Shown: positions 9,517 through 19,197, counted from the first letter of the stretch. The stretch: 64,000 nt of DNA from Oegoconia quadripuncta (GCA_949316235.1 OX438748.1:35928036-35992035); one strand, 5' to 3'. The notes: generated from the sequence alone by a model not told the origin. Numbers and translations: made by a program.

Positions 9517-11412
9517 CTATCTATGCGTCAAGTAGACAAGAAGATCACCAGCTGATCGACCCCTACGGAATCCGTACTGACGATCATTGAGCAGCTGGTG
9601 CTCATCCAAGTACTGCAAGAGCTGGCGGTTTATAATGCTTTCCATTATTTTGGAGAGCAGGGACGTAATGGCTATAGGTCTGTAGTTTCCTGGATCTGAG
9701 CTGTCGCCTTTTTTAGGGATCGGGTGCACTAAGGCCGTCTTCCAGGAGTTTGGTACTACGCCTGTGGAGTACGAGTGTCGGAACAAACGCGCCAATACCG
9801 GAGCCAACTCTGGAGCACAATTTTTCAGCACAATGGGAGGGATACCGTCAGGCCCACAAGACTTATGGATATCAAGGGAGAAAAGTGCTTTACGCACAGA
9901 TTTTTGAGTGAACTGGACTTCCAGCATAGAACTTCCACATTGTGGAATGGTTGGAGGTGGCTTCTCCCCATCATCCAAAGTCGACTTGGACGCAAAAAGA
10001 GATCCCAAAAGCTCAGCTTTCTCCTTTGCGTCATGGGCCAGTACGTCACCCTCCCTGCGCAGTGGTGGAAAAGAAGGCACACAGAAATTCCCCTGGACAG
10101 CTTTGGCAAGAGACCAAAATGCACGTGTCCCCGAAGGTAGACGGGCCAGCCTTTCACCAATTCTGCCGATGTGCTCTGACTTAGCTTTGGCCACAACTCT
10201 TTTGAGGGATCTGGAGGCAAAGTTATACTCTTTTTTAAGTTCTTTCGCTTTAGGATCTTTAGCTGCCATTGCAATGGCCCAGGCTTGGAATTTCTCCTGC
10301 TTTCGACGTGACGCCAATTTGCAGGGTAAAGCAAACCAGGGCTGGGACTTTCCACCAACGGGTACCACAGAACTTGGAACAAAAAGTTCCATTCCCTGGA
10401 GCACCACGTCGGCGACAGAATCGGCAATGGCGTTGGAATCCACTAGCGAGAAGCAAACCTGCCCCCATGGGTAGGATGAAAAGAACATCCGCATCCCATC
10501 CCAATCTGCTGACCTATAGTGCCAAACACGACGGCAGCCCGTGGTACGGGACGGTATGTGGCGCGTGAGTGGCAGTACGCTCCGAATTAGACAATGGTCA
10601 GAGGAGCCCAGTGGGGCATCGACAGTGACCTGATAGCCGCTCGGATTTGAGGTCAGCAGGAGATCCAACAGTGAAGGTGTATGGTCTTCCACATCTGGAA
10701 TTCGCGTATGCGAAGGGACCACCTGTGTCAGACCATAGGCCAAAGCAAAGTTATGGAGAGATCTACCCGCGTGGTCAGTTTTTTGTGACCCGAGCCATTC
10801 AGAGTGATGGGCGTTGAAATCGCCCAGAAGTACAATCACAGCGGATGGAATCTCTCGTAGCACGGAATCAGTTGCCGCTTCGAGGTGCTCAAGGAGTCGG
10901 TCGGTTTCGGAGTCACCGCTGTGGGATCTGTATAGGCACGCGTAAACACGGGGATGGTCGTCACAGTTTACGCACAGCCAGATGATAGACAGATCCCTAC
11001 CTTCAAGGTTGCCCAGACGGCGGACGCAGACATCGCCCCTGACGTACACGCATACACCTGCGCGGGGCACAAATCTATGTTCGATTTTGTACCCGGGGTA
11101 ATTCAAGTATGACGTGTCGGCAGGTGGCGATATCTGAGTCTCCGTCAAAAAGAGCAAGGCCGGCTTTTCCGCCTCGAGGTGATGGTGGACGGAGTTCAGG
11201 TTCGAGTGGATCCCCCTGATATTGCAAAAGTGCACACGGAGCGCAGGAGGGGGTGCCGTTTGGTTTCTGCTCTTGCCGCAGGCAGGTACGAGCGGATTTT
11301 TGCCCACCCCAGAATACGTAGGGCAGCCTGAGCGATGCTCAGGGAGGGATTCTCCAGCACTGATAGTGCTGGTACCCTCCTGGGGTACTAACTCTTTAAA
11401 TACCGCTACCAT
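9517..11412 (-). pseudogene. LINE A ORF2, first part: AP-like endonuclease and RT fingers
   Basis: About 630 codons from the first ATG (11410-11412; the frame itself is open from 11457). The N-terminal endonuclease/exonuclease/phosphatase domain nicks target DNA. Seen motifs: HFCNIRGIHSNLN, FLTETQ with the catalytic Glu, LLGDFNAHH (DxN) and GSSDHCLI (catalytic His). The RT region starts with GPDGIPPIVLKN, NYRPIAITSLLSKIMES and YGFRRGRSAGDLL. The frame is then closed by TAG at 9517-9519, a position where related elements have Trp. The frame continues unchanged beyond it, so a single substitution disabled this copy. It would otherwise be a joint protein with the part at 8329-9516. Confidence 0.88.
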
Positions 11413-11495
11413 TCTGGAGTGAGACTGGGAGATTGGGCCTCCGGCGCCCTCGCTCACCGGACGAAGCGCAGAGGCAAAATGCCACTACTCAGACT

Positions 11496-12544
11496 AGATC
11501 GTTCATAGCCTATAGAGATAGATATTGGGCACTTATTTTATACTTAGTTACTTATAACCACTTTTGATGTACTTTTTTAAATTAATTTTATGCCTTTGCT
11601 ATTTGGAAGATTTATTTATTTTATTTTAGCATGTATATCAGTGCTGATTATTTTATGTTTAGTTTCATGTTATGACTATGTGTATCGTATAGGTTGTGTA
11701 GTATACAGCTACTTATATCACCTTTTCTGTCTACTTATATGTAGGATTTCGTTTACGTTGTTTGTTTATTGTGATTTTTAAATAAGAGTCATGGTTTCTT
11801 CCTCCATTCCCTCTATCAGTCGGCATATCAGTTCTCAATCCTTTTGTCCATTTCACTTTCACACAATTCATTCTTTTGTCTACCTTATTTTCTCTTTTCT
11901 CGTTACGTCGCATTCTACTCTTCGCAAAATATTAATTCAGTCAGTGTGGTTGATAACATTAATTTTCAACATTTCTGTCCATTTCATAACAAACTTCTTA
12001 GGACATTTTTTTCATTGAATTGTGAGCGCTTTTCCTTAGCGCACTGCTGCATGGTTGAGATAGCCTAGACTTATTGCAGCAAGCGTGTTTGCATGATGTT
12101 GTACTACTGCCACACTATTATACTGTAATATTACATGAATGGATGCGGTAATCTGCGTGTAATGTGCTCGCTATCCGTCACGGATTACCGGATCACTCGA
12201 TTATGTTCCATAGATATATCATAATGTTCTGTTTATTGCTAACATATAGCTCAATTACACAGTTCCAAGGGAAAAAAACTCAGCCCCCTTTTCTGTGATC
12301 CCTCGAGTAATTTTGTGTTTGGAATATTAAGTTGTAAAGAGGGACTCTCGCACGTTAGTCGAAAATGATTAGCAAAGTTAAGGGACGCTAGGCGATATTA
12401 GTCAATGGATGGGTGACCAATAGTGGGTGACTGCTATACCTCGACAACACAATTGATTATATCTATCTATAAATAATTAGATGGACCAAATCACTGTGTT
12501 AACATAGTTAAATATCTTCGAAAGGACTGAACCGATTTTAAGTA
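11496..12544. other. No gene seen
   Basis: Very AT-rich sequence upstream (5') of LINE A, with several T-rich random frames. 12340-12440 carries a slightly more GC-rich block (AAGGGACGCTAGGCGATATT) that I cannot assign. Confidence 0.35.
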
Positions 12545-12548
12545 AGAA

Positions 12549-12595
<47 letters not shown>

Positions 12596-12598
12596 ATA
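12545..12598. repeat. (AATA)n microsatellite
   Basis: About thirteen AATA units. The run is the A-rich tail side of the S2 SINE that follows on the minus strand at 12601. Confidence 0.95.
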
Positions 12599-12600
12599 TC

Positions 12601-12857
12601 CTTAGACATACACACAGCGCCATCTAGTTCCACAGTAAGCAACTATATGCTTGTGTTGTGGATATCAGATGGTTGATATAATACATAAATACATTTTTTT
12701 TTTTGTAAATAAATACTTATTATAAATGAAAACATCCATAACTCGGGTACACATGTCCGTATTCATCACACAAACATATGCCCCTAGCGGGATTCGAACC
12801 CGCAACCTTTTGGTATAGTGGTCAGAGTTGCTAACCATTACACCAAACAGGTCGTCG
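12601..12857 (-). mobile_element. SINE family S2, full length
   Basis: Read on the minus strand it begins with a tRNA-like head: GACCTGTTTGGTGTAATGG (box A region), then GGTTGCGGGTTCGAATCCCG (box B). The S2 body follows (ATACGGACATGTGTACCCGA, then CATCTGATATCCACAACACA, CTAGATGGCGCTGTGTGTAT), ending in the TATTT tail repeat at 12545-12598. The tRNA-like head is part of a SINE and not a functional tRNA gene. Close relatives are at 29135, 15901, 13051 and 45421. Confidence 0.85.
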
Positions 12858-12984
12858 AAACCATCACTAGAAAACATGCTTCCTAATAAAAAAAACCGCA
12901 TCCAAATTTGTTCACCCGTTTTCTTAAACGTGAAAACGTGAACTTAAGCTTAGCTCTTGCTACGGTGCCACAGACAGACAAACA

Positions 12985-13035
12985 CACATAGCGGTCAAAT
13001 TTAAAACACCCCTCTTTTTGCGTCGGCGGATAAAA
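12985..13035 (-). repeat. Short dispersed repeat (AAAAAGAGGGGTGTT motif)
   Basis: ACACCCCTCTTTTTGCGTCG matches, on the opposite strand, CCCCGATGCAAAAAGAGGGG at 31230 and AAAAAGAGGAGTGTTTTAAG at 62772. It is part of an abundant lepidopteran repeat whose class I cannot name. Confidence 0.45.
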
Positions 13036-13050
13036 TTCGCGGCTTCATAT

Positions 13051-13310
13051 TGCGGGATACCTGCTAGGGGTAATAACATGTTTGTATGATGAATACGGAC
13101 AAGGGTACCCTATGGACAGATGTATTGTGGCACTGAATAAAAAGTTTCTATGTCTATGTCTATGGATCTGGATGGATGGATGGATTTTTTCATTTATATA
13201 TGTTTTTATTTACAAAAAATAATTCGTTGTTTGTATATCAAACGTTTGGTATCCATAATACAAGCCTAGTTGTTTAGTGTGGAACTTGATGGCGCTGTGC
13301 GTATGTCCAC
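13051..13310 (+). mobile_element. SINE S2 copy, partial, with an internal LINE-tail insertion
   Basis: Starts inside box B (CGGGATACCTGCTAGGGG) and keeps the S2 body up to GGACAAGGGTACCC at about 13112. The middle (about 13113-13190) carries CACTGAATAAAAAGTTTC with a TATGTC repeat and (GGAT)n, unlike other S2 copies. The S2 body then resumes (TTTTCATTTATA) and ends with GGCGCTGTGCGTATGTCC. The middle is best read as a later insertion of a LINE tail. Confidence 0.6.
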
Positions 13311-13329
13311 GGGGATTATTCTACTATGT

Positions 13330-13785
13330 TCACCCAGGTGATATGACCAAGGTGAACAAAGTGGAATTTATTAGTCAACTTTGATCACCTCGGAAATAAA
13401 TCAGCTGGGTGACATCACCCAGGTGAACAAAGTGGAATTTATTAGTCAACTTTGATCACCTCGGAAATAAATCAGCTGGGTGACATCACGCAGGTGAACA
13501 AAGTGGAATTTATTAGTCAACTTTGATCACCTCGGAAATAAATCAGCTGGGTGACATCACCCAGGTGAACAAAGTGGAATTTATTAGTCAACTTTGATCA
13601 CCTCGGAAATAAATCAGCTGGGTGACATCACCCAGGTGAACAAAGTGGAATTTATTAGTCAACTTTGATCACCTCGGAAATAAATCAGCTGGGTGACATC
13701 ACCCAGGTGAACAAAGTGGAATTTATTAGTCAAATAGGATTACCTCGGAAATAAATAATCACATAGGTGATATAACTCCAATTTT
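13330..13785. repeat. 71-bp tandem repeat (minisatellite), about six copies
   Basis: The phrase GACATCACCCAGGTGAACAA recurs at 13411, 13482, 13553 and onward with exact 71-bp spacing. The first and last copies are diverged (GATATGACCAAGGTGAAC, and CAAATAGGATTACCTCGG). Inner units are almost identical. Each unit carries TCACCCAGGTGA, and TTTGATCACCTCGG in the opposite sense, so single units contain small inverted repeats of AGGTGA. It is not coding. Confidence 0.95.
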
Positions 13786-14216
13786 TAATTTCTATTTTGT
13801 ATCTTATAAATAACATTCGGTATTGTCAAATAAAAACCAATTATATCTATTTATTTAACCCGTCTCTTACTGTTAATAGAAGAGTATTACGTATGCTTAT
13901 TTTGGTAAATAAACACCTTATCTATTTATCAAATTGACATTTGACGCTGAATGAAAAGTTGGCTCCGTTTAACGCTAATGTTTTGGATGGGTTTACTTGT
14001 TAGCGGAACGAGCAGCTGGAGAACGAATGGTAATTTATCGTTGTCACTTCTGCACCAATACAGCGCTAATTACCACTCAATGACTGCAAGAACGTAACGA
14101 GCTGTTGGCGCGTTTTTGTCAAGTCATTATGAACTCGCAAGGCTTGCTGTTTTTATCTTCTGTAATGGCTTTGTGTTAATTAGTTTAGGCTTTGATCAAA
14201 TTTGTGTGTAATATCC
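13786..14216. other. No gene seen
   Basis: Sequence between the minisatellite and a LINE-tail fragment. No frame or repeat is recognised. Confidence 0.35.
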
Positions 14217-14286
14217 TACATCCATAACGTCACGACCTTCATCCCAAATGAGGTGGTCAGAGGTATCCCAAAGGTAAGATTAATGT
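14217..14286 (-). repeat. LINE 3' end fragment (ACGACCTT..CCCAAATG family)
   Basis: Plus strand CACGACCTTCATCCCAAATG then AGGTGGTCAGAGGTATCCCAA. It matches 16460-16562 and 48508-48582 and, on the opposite strand, the ends at 20240-20298 and 40386-40462. The family ends in a (TATG)n-type tail. Confidence 0.55.
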
Positions 14287-14311
14287 TTGGAAACTACATC
14301 CACGATCCTGC

Positions 14312-14442
14312 TCTTGGTTAGTGGTAGGGCATTTTAAATGTCCTGGCTAGCTACCACCATCTTATTTAAATCTGCCGCCAAACAGCAATTTTAATAGCAT
14401 TGCTGTGTTCCGGTTGTCACAGATAAGATAGCCAGTCTCCCA
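14312..14442 (+). mobile_element. SINE S1 fragment
   Basis: Middle part of S1: TGGTTAGTGGTAGGGCATTT, CCACCATCTTATTTAAATC, GTTCCGGTTGTCACAGATAA and GATAGCCAGTCTCCC. The tRNA-like head and the 3' third are missing. Confidence 0.8.
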
Positions 14443-14769
14443 TTTAGTCCCTTAGTCGTTCTAGATCTATTTTGGAAATATTTTGGAAAAATGATTTTAC
14501 TGCATTGATCAGTTTCTCCAGAGCGGATTGTAGTGTATGTTCGAAATTGACAAAATTAGATATAGTTTTATGAATTTAGCATGTAATGTAGTGTATGACT
14601 GACAGAAAAAATATTAGATTATTTGTTTTTAGAATTTGGGCGCATTAAGTTGTAAATATAAAAAAAAAAAAAAAAAATTTCAAGCAAACATTAATTCAAA
14701 TCAGACCATTAATTTAATATGAAACCTTATGTTGTCTACTTAGCCGAAAATACAAACAGAAAAACCAAT

Positions 14770-15096
14770 TTGTTATTTGTGTGTAGGTAACTCAATCCGT
14801 ACGTCATTGAGAGCCCTCCACAACTAGCTCCCGCCCAGGATCTTAGGGAGAAGGGAGTGACTGAAAACCAGCGCTACTCGAGAACATGTTCTCAAGTAAG
14901 CAAATGCTGAGTCACTTCCTTTTGCCTAATAACAGTGTCTAAGTATGCTAATCTAATTCTACAGATAATTTTTTTTTATATAATATATAATTCATAACTA
15001 AGGAAACCGATTTAGTGTACCTACATCTAATACATAATGATTGTTGTGACTTTGTTAATTAGAGCAATAAAAAGCATTTGTATTTGTATTTGTAGA
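14770..15096 (+). repeat. LINE 3' UTR with the AACCAGCGCT motif and (TTGTAT)n tail
   Basis: Carries GTGACTGAAAACCAGCGCTA near 14860, GCTGAGTCA near 14907, and a 3' tail AGCAATAAAAAGCATTTG with TTGTAT repeats at 15075-15096. The AATAAA and repeat tail mark a plus-strand LINE end. No coding sequence is left. Confidence 0.5.
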
Positions 15097-15900
15097 TAAT
15101 TTGATGATATAATGCATGAGTAATGAATTGATAATTTAGATATTATATAATAGTAATGAATCTTTTTAATAATTTATTTAATTTAATAATATATATAATT
15201 ATGTACAAGCCTATTTCATAAGCAAACACAAAACTATCCCTGTAATTGCATGAATAAATTGAAATGGAATATTCTTTTTATATGGTGAAACCACAAATAA
15301 TAATTTTTTCTTCTAAAAAAGCCCTCCAAAATGCCGTATTGCCGCCAAAAGCCGTAAGTTCGGAAGCTTGAACCACCCGGTAGGTACATCAAAAGCATAA
15401 TAATATTAACATGTATAGTAGGTATCTTTACGCTAATCCAACGTCATAGTAGATAATTGTTGGTTATGTATGTAAAACTGACAATAATGAGTTAAACGTC
15501 GGCACATGCGGGAGGGGGCGCGGGCGGGGCGGCGCTGATCGCGTTACTGCGCAATTAATTACTATTATAACTACATCCCACACTAGTTGAGACACACCGG
15601 TTAGGAGTACTGGATGCGCTACGACAGAGACAATACAGCGGTCTCGCTCGTCGCTTCTTGTTACGGATTAGAGAATATGAGACAAAATTATTTGAGCTTA
15701 TCCTTGTCACCATTTTAAACCCCCGACGAAAAACGGCGGGTGTTATTGTGTTGTGTGCGTCCAGTCTTTGTCCGAATATTTCTCAGAAATGCGTGGACTG
15801 ATTTGAATGTAGTTTTTAAATATTAAAGCCATTAAAAACGAAGGGACAGGTTATTAGTTATGTTAGTTTGAACATAGTTGTTTTGTATATTTGGATGATT
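15097..15900. other. No gene seen; short dispersed repeat near 15717
   Basis: AT-rich except for a GC-rich patch at 15500-15545 (GGGAGGGGGCGCGGGCGGGGC) that could be a conserved or CpG-rich spot. At 15717-15790 AACCCCCGACGAAAAACGGC followed by GTGCGTCCAGTCTTTGTCC matches the dispersed repeats at 37685 and, on the other strand, 27105. Confidence 0.35.
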
Positions 15901-16126
15901 TGACAACCTGTTTGGTGTAGTGGTTAGGAACTCTGACTGCTATACGAAAAGGTCGCGGGTTCGAGTCTTTTGAGAGATTTATGGATGTGTTTCATTTGTA
16001 TTTATTTACAACAAAAATGTATTTGTGTAGTTATCAACCATCTGGTATCCATAATACAAGCGTAAGTGCTTAGTGTGGAACTAGATGGCGCTGTGTGTAT
16101 GTGCAAAAGATATTTATTTATTATTT
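15901..16126 (+). mobile_element. SINE S2, internally deleted
   Basis: Head GACAACCTGTTTGGTGTAGT and GGTCGCGGGTTCGAGTC, then a jump that omits the segment from CTGCTAGGGG to TACCCGAG present in other copies. The body then continues (TATGGATGTGTTTCATTTG, CATCTGGTATCCATAATACA, CTAGATGGCGCTGTGTGTAT), with a TATTTA tail. Confidence 0.8.
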
Positions 16127-16375
16127 TAATGATATCAATTTGAAATGTAAAAGTCTATCGGGAGTTTCCTAAATTGTCCTCTTCGTTCTTTTTTTAAATA
16201 GCAGCAGTTTACAGACTAGAACATTGTAAAATCTATATTACGTAGTATCTAAATCTAATTGTTATTAAAACATATTGTTTCACAATAGCGGACATAATAA
16301 AAAATATTAACAAAACTTGCTAAGAAAAAGAGAAAAAAGGGCTCGTTCTAGTAACGTTGGTTCGTTCATAGATTG

Positions 16376-16440
16376 TTTATGGGGGAGGCCTGTGTACCGC
16401 ATTGGACGTCTGTACCTAATATGATAGTGATGTCCTTAGT
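16376..16440 (+). repeat. RTE-like LINE 3' end, short
   Basis: TTTATGGGGGAGGCCTGTGT then CATTGGACGTCTGTACC. It resembles the 3' coding end GGGGGAGGCCTATGTCCAAC at 59657 and, reversed, 63275. Heavily mutated. Confidence 0.5.
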
Positions 16441-16459
16441 TTGAGCACCGCGAGTTTTA

Positions 16460-16562
16460 ATAAAATTAACATACATACATAACATTACGACCTTTATCCC
16501 AAATGGGGTGGACAGAGATATCCCAAACAATAGCATTTGGGTGTTCCAAGCATTAAAAGTTT
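16460..16562 (-). repeat. LINE 3' end fragment with (CATA)n tail
   Basis: ACATACATACATAACATTAC is the tail. ACGACCTTTATCCCAAATGG and GGACAGAGATATCCCAAAC follow, as at 14217 and 48508. Confidence 0.6.
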
Positions 16563-16644
16563 AATGATGGACAACATACACGGTTTACCTTGAGAAATAT
16601 ACAGAAATGACGTCGCCGTAGATGTAATTTATAAAGTAGATAAA

Positions 16645-17051
16645 TATTAGGTCCTTACCTATGAAAAATTTCATTACGACTGTTTTCTCCATACAAACAT
16701 TTTTGTTTTTTTTTGGGAACGGCAAATCCAAATTTAGCTAAACTTCGTGTGTATTATCGGATAACATTAAGTTAAGTATAGGCAGCGTTAATTTTTAAAA
16801 GTAACCGCATTATAAAAGTTTCAGCGAATCTAAGAAATGATTATGGGAAGCACATGAAAAGAGCTCTGTTCAATTTTTTTTTATTATGTGATTTAGCCCA
16901 GAAATTAAAAAATATTTCATGTGAAACCTTGAAATAATATTCCATTTTCCAAATAAAAAACAAATTAGGATATAGCTTTGAAAACCGCAGGAATTTGTAC
17001 ATATGATTAACGAAGAAAAATAACTCCAATTTCATAGGTAAAGACGCAATA
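16645..17051. mobile_element. MITE family M1, copy 1 (TA target, about 26-bp terminal inverted repeats)
   Basis: Left end TATTAGGTCCTTACCTATGA. The right end reads, reversed, TATTGCGTCTTTACCTATGA. A second copy at 46530-46959 is alike along its whole length, including TAGCCCAGAAATTAAAAAAT. Both ends begin with TA, fitting mariner/Tc1-type target duplication. No transposase is encoded, and short open frames shared by the copies follow from sequence identity only. This copy lacks a ~20-bp stretch near the left end that copy 2 has. Confidence 0.8.
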
Positions 17052-17310
17052 TATGGTATAACCAATCTAGTCCACATGCGGTATGTGTGTGTCCGCCGAA
17101 GGCACTAGATTGTGTAATTCAGTTAGCGAGGCGACGCGGCGCGGTGATCACTTAACTTGGGAACTACACTAAAACACTAATATAACCTATACGAGAGAAT
17201 ATTAACGTCCTCCTCATTGGTTGCCTATAACGTTATTAAACGAGGTTATAGTGATGCTGACTTATCGTGCAACAGAATATATCAATGATATAGGCAGCAG
17301 CAAACCTCAA
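17052..17310. other. No gene seen
   Basis: Spacer between M1 and the M7 fragment. A small GC-rich patch (GCGAGGCGACGCGGCGCGG) is at 17125. Confidence 0.3.
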
Positions 17311-17512
17311 TACAGGGTGAATTTGCATTCGTGTAAACCATTCTGAAACCACCTTTGGTATGGGAAGTCCAACAATTTTCGTCTGGTGCCTCCACACCTG
17401 ATTACGAACAATTATACATCGAATACTTCCATACTAAAGATGGTTTCAGAATGGATTGCTTTGTATGGGTAATCGAGAATCTTTTGATTGAATTCGGCTA
17501 TGGTATCTGCAA
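17311..17512 (+). mobile_element. DNA-element fragment of the TACAGGGTGAA family (M7)
   Basis: Starts TACAGGGTGAATTTGCATTC and includes ACCACCTTTGGTATGG, GTCCAACAATTTT, GATTACGAACAATTATAC and ATTCGGCTATGG. The same phrases are at 49405-49682, which ends CACCCTGTATA, and a left end is at 27598. These are parts of a non-autonomous terminal-repeat element. The order of parts differs, suggesting rearrangement. Confidence 0.55.
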
Positions 17513-17568
17513 TAGTCAACCCGCCTGCCCAGTGTGGCGATTAGAGCAAATCAAAGGGTATAAATGTA

Positions 17569-17915
17569 TTTGGTTGGTGGTAGGGCATTTTAAATGTCCG
17601 CCTGGCTAGCTACCACCATCTTATCTAAATCTGCCGCCAAATAACAATGTTAATAGCATTGTTGTGTTCCGGTTGTCAGAGATTTTTTTTTTTTTTTTTA
17701 ATTTATTTATCCATAGAACATTATTTGAACAATCTTCACTATAAGACGCCTACGAAAACCTGTAAAATAAGATAATAATAAGTGTAAGTGTAGATAAGAT
17801 AGCCAGTTCCCTAAATATTTGGGTTTCTGGGTCAGTACGCTTCCACCTTCGGCCTCATCTTCACTTAACATCAAGTGTGATTGAGGTCAAGTGCTAACCC
17901 GTTATGCATAAAAAA
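17569..17915 (+). mobile_element. SINE S1 interrupted by another insertion
   Basis: The S1 body runs from TTTGGTTGGTGG to GGTTGTCAGAGAT, is broken by an insert at about 17684-17791, and resumes at GATAAGATAGCCAGTTCCC to the end CCCGTTATGCATAAAAAA. Without the insert the S1 sequence joins exactly as in other copies. The tRNA-like head is missing. Confidence 0.85.
17684..17791 (-). mobile_element. Retroposed insert inside SINE S1
   Basis: A 108-bp insert starting with a T run (poly-A on the minus strand) at 17683-17699 and flanked by AGAT on both sides (17680-17683 and 17792-17795), a probable short target duplication. The body (ATCTTCACTATAAGACGCC) is not recognised. It is likely a short LINE or SINE 3' fragment. 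Confidence 0.65.
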
Positions 17916-17958
17916 TCACCACAATTTATGTAAAATCATTAATTAAAAAAAGAAAAAA

Positions 17959-18118
17959 GGTTTTTCCCGGCACTTACAACCTTGGGATCTTCAAGTCTAG
18001 AGTGAATAGGCATTTACTGGGTGCGCGTGATACATCTTCGGCTACATCGTCACTTTCCATCAGGTGAGATTGTGGTCAAACGCGAAACCAGTTTTTAATA
18101 AAAAAAAAAGAAAAAAAA
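17959..18118 (+). repeat. LINE 3' coding end and poly-A tail
   Basis: The frame across CTTGGGATCTTCAAGTCTAG reads LGIFKSRVNRHLLGARDT, a C-terminal phrase common in non-LTR RT proteins, then CATCAGGTGAGATTGTGG, AACCAGTTTTTAATAAAAA and an A-rich tail. Related ends are at 7785 (plus), 26998 (minus), 35925 (minus) and 38548 (minus). Confidence 0.65.
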
Positions 18119-18224
18119 ACATTATACTGGATATAGCCGAGCGGTTCATGTCCACGCATTCTTGTCATCTAGATAGTCTGAAATTTTATAAAGCCTTTGG
18201 CACATAATGGTGTCGATTCTGCAG

Positions 18225-18365
18225 TGGCCTCTAAAACTTAAATTTGAATTTAGAGTGCTCTAAACCCTTCCTATTACATATGGTGACGAGGGTTTGAAGA
18301 TGGGGCCAGAAAATTGCTACTGGAACTCTTTAATGGACCTTATGTTACTCGTATTTGTACTATAT
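18225..18365 (-). repeat. Dispersed repeat X, minus copy
   Basis: Read on the minus strand: GGTCCATTAAAGAGTTCCAG, TTCTGGCCCCATCTTCAAAC, CCTCGTCACCATATGTAAT. These line up with GTCCATCAAGGAGTTCCAGT, TTCTGGCTCCATCTTCAGAC and CCTCGTCATCATGTAATCG at 40815-40882. The class of this repeat is not known to me. Confidence 0.6.
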
Positions 18366-18487
18366 ATGATAATCATGAACTTAAACATAGGTGGTTATTT
18401 GTAAATCTTAAGTTATTACGCTTGTTTAAATAACAAAAACAACGTGTGACAGTTACGAGACTCGATGAGGCATGTCATCTGAGGGCG

Positions 18488-18669
18488 GAGTGTGAGTTTT
18501 GTTTCGACTTAACTTTACTACCGCGTTCACGTTTACGTGACGATTTGTATGAAGAAATGTGCAGCGCCTCTAGCGGATAGTTTGCAAAGCGATTTTTTTC
18601 ATAGATACTTTTTGCGTAAACGCGAACGCGATGGTAAAGTTAAAAACGAGACAAAACTCGCACTTCACA
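18488..18669. mobile_element. Foldback/MITE-like inverted-repeat element
   Basis: The left arm 18488-18540 (GAGTTTTGTTTCGACTTAAC, then TTTACTACCGCGTTCACG) is the imperfect reverse complement of the right arm 18612-18669 (CGCGAACGCGATGGTAAAGT, then GAGACAAAACTCGCACTTC). The centre of about 70 bp is unrelated. No transposase is present. The right side continues into an open frame of no known relation. Confidence 0.7.
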
Positions 18670-18973
18670 CACTGGTTATTGCCGAGCGGTGTAGCGCGTG
18701 GGAAGAGGCCGGGTGGCGACAATTTGCTACTGCAATGGATGCCAGCGATCCCGCCATTATGGTGATAGGAACTGTTATGGCGGATATTGTGGTTTTTCGG
18801 TGGAAATATTACGTCTTATTGGCGTACAGTTGAGTGTTTATGTACTACATGAGCTAGGTGACATTGAGCTGTAGAAGGGAGGGCAACTATATTGCGTTAT
18901 AAACAACTATAATGTGGTTATAAAATTGGGCTCCAAAGTTCTCTTAGAAATAAATTTAAGCAAATCAATAGCA
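18670..18973. other. No gene seen
   Basis: Short spacer after the foldback element, with a random open frame over 18700-18833 and no recognised domain. Confidence 0.3.
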
Positions 18974-19012
18974 ATTAGGTACTTATCTATAAAATTGGCG
19001 TTTTGTATGAAG
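18974..19012 (+). repeat. M1 MITE left-end fragment
   Basis: ATTAGGTACTTATCTATAAA then ATTGGCGTTTTGTAT nearly matches the left end of M1 copy 2 at 46531-46565. The rest of the element is missing or replaced. Confidence 0.55.
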
Positions 19013-19098
19013 AAACAGTGACATTCGTAAGGCAATCATTAAAAATGACTTCAATTCAACTAAGTAACAGATATGTTTCCATATTGCATGTATATAAT

Positions 19099-19114
19099 GT
19101 GTGTGGGTGTGTGT

Positions 19115-19194
<80 letters not shown>
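19099..19194. repeat. (GT)n microsatellite
   Basis: Over 90 bases of GT repeat with a few GGG interruptions at the start. Translated Cys/Val runs are artefacts. Confidence 0.98.

Positions 19195-19197
<3 letters not shown>

Larger units (their letters stand above)
8257..11495 (-). mobile_element. LINE A: non-LTR retrotransposon (CR1/jockey-like), nearly complete ORF2
   Basis: Minus-strand element. Its 3' end is marked by a 24-nt poly-A tail (T run at 8257-8280), about 48 nt after the stop codon at 8329-8331. One reading frame spans 11412 to 8329, interrupted only by TAG at 9517-9519. No ORF1 (gag-like) is present upstream of 11457, where sequence turns AT-rich near 11495, so the copy is probably 5'-truncated there. 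I could not find a convincing target-site duplication. Base composition is clearly richer in G+C than the flanks. A 3' fragment of the same family at 19576-19734 differs at only about three positions, so the family was active recently. Confidence 0.85.

Noticed and set aside
9775..10568. Several plus- and minus-strand frames of 80-200 codons
   Set aside because: Shadows of the LINE A endonuclease/RT frame in a GC-rich region.
8230..11520. CATAGCC near both ends of LINE A as a target-site duplication
   Set aside because: The left match is not adjacent to the poly-A tail and the right match is not at a defined 5' end.
13330..13785. CRISPR array
   Set aside because: Repeats are directly adjacent 71-bp units without variable spacers, in a eukaryotic context.
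16841..17077. 78-codon frame also present at 46776-47012
   Set aside because: Its apparent conservation reflects two copies of one MITE, not protein selection. The frame includes the terminal repeat.
17355..17609. 84-codon frame
   Set aside because: Spans an M7 DNA-element fragment and the start of SINE S1; a chance frame.
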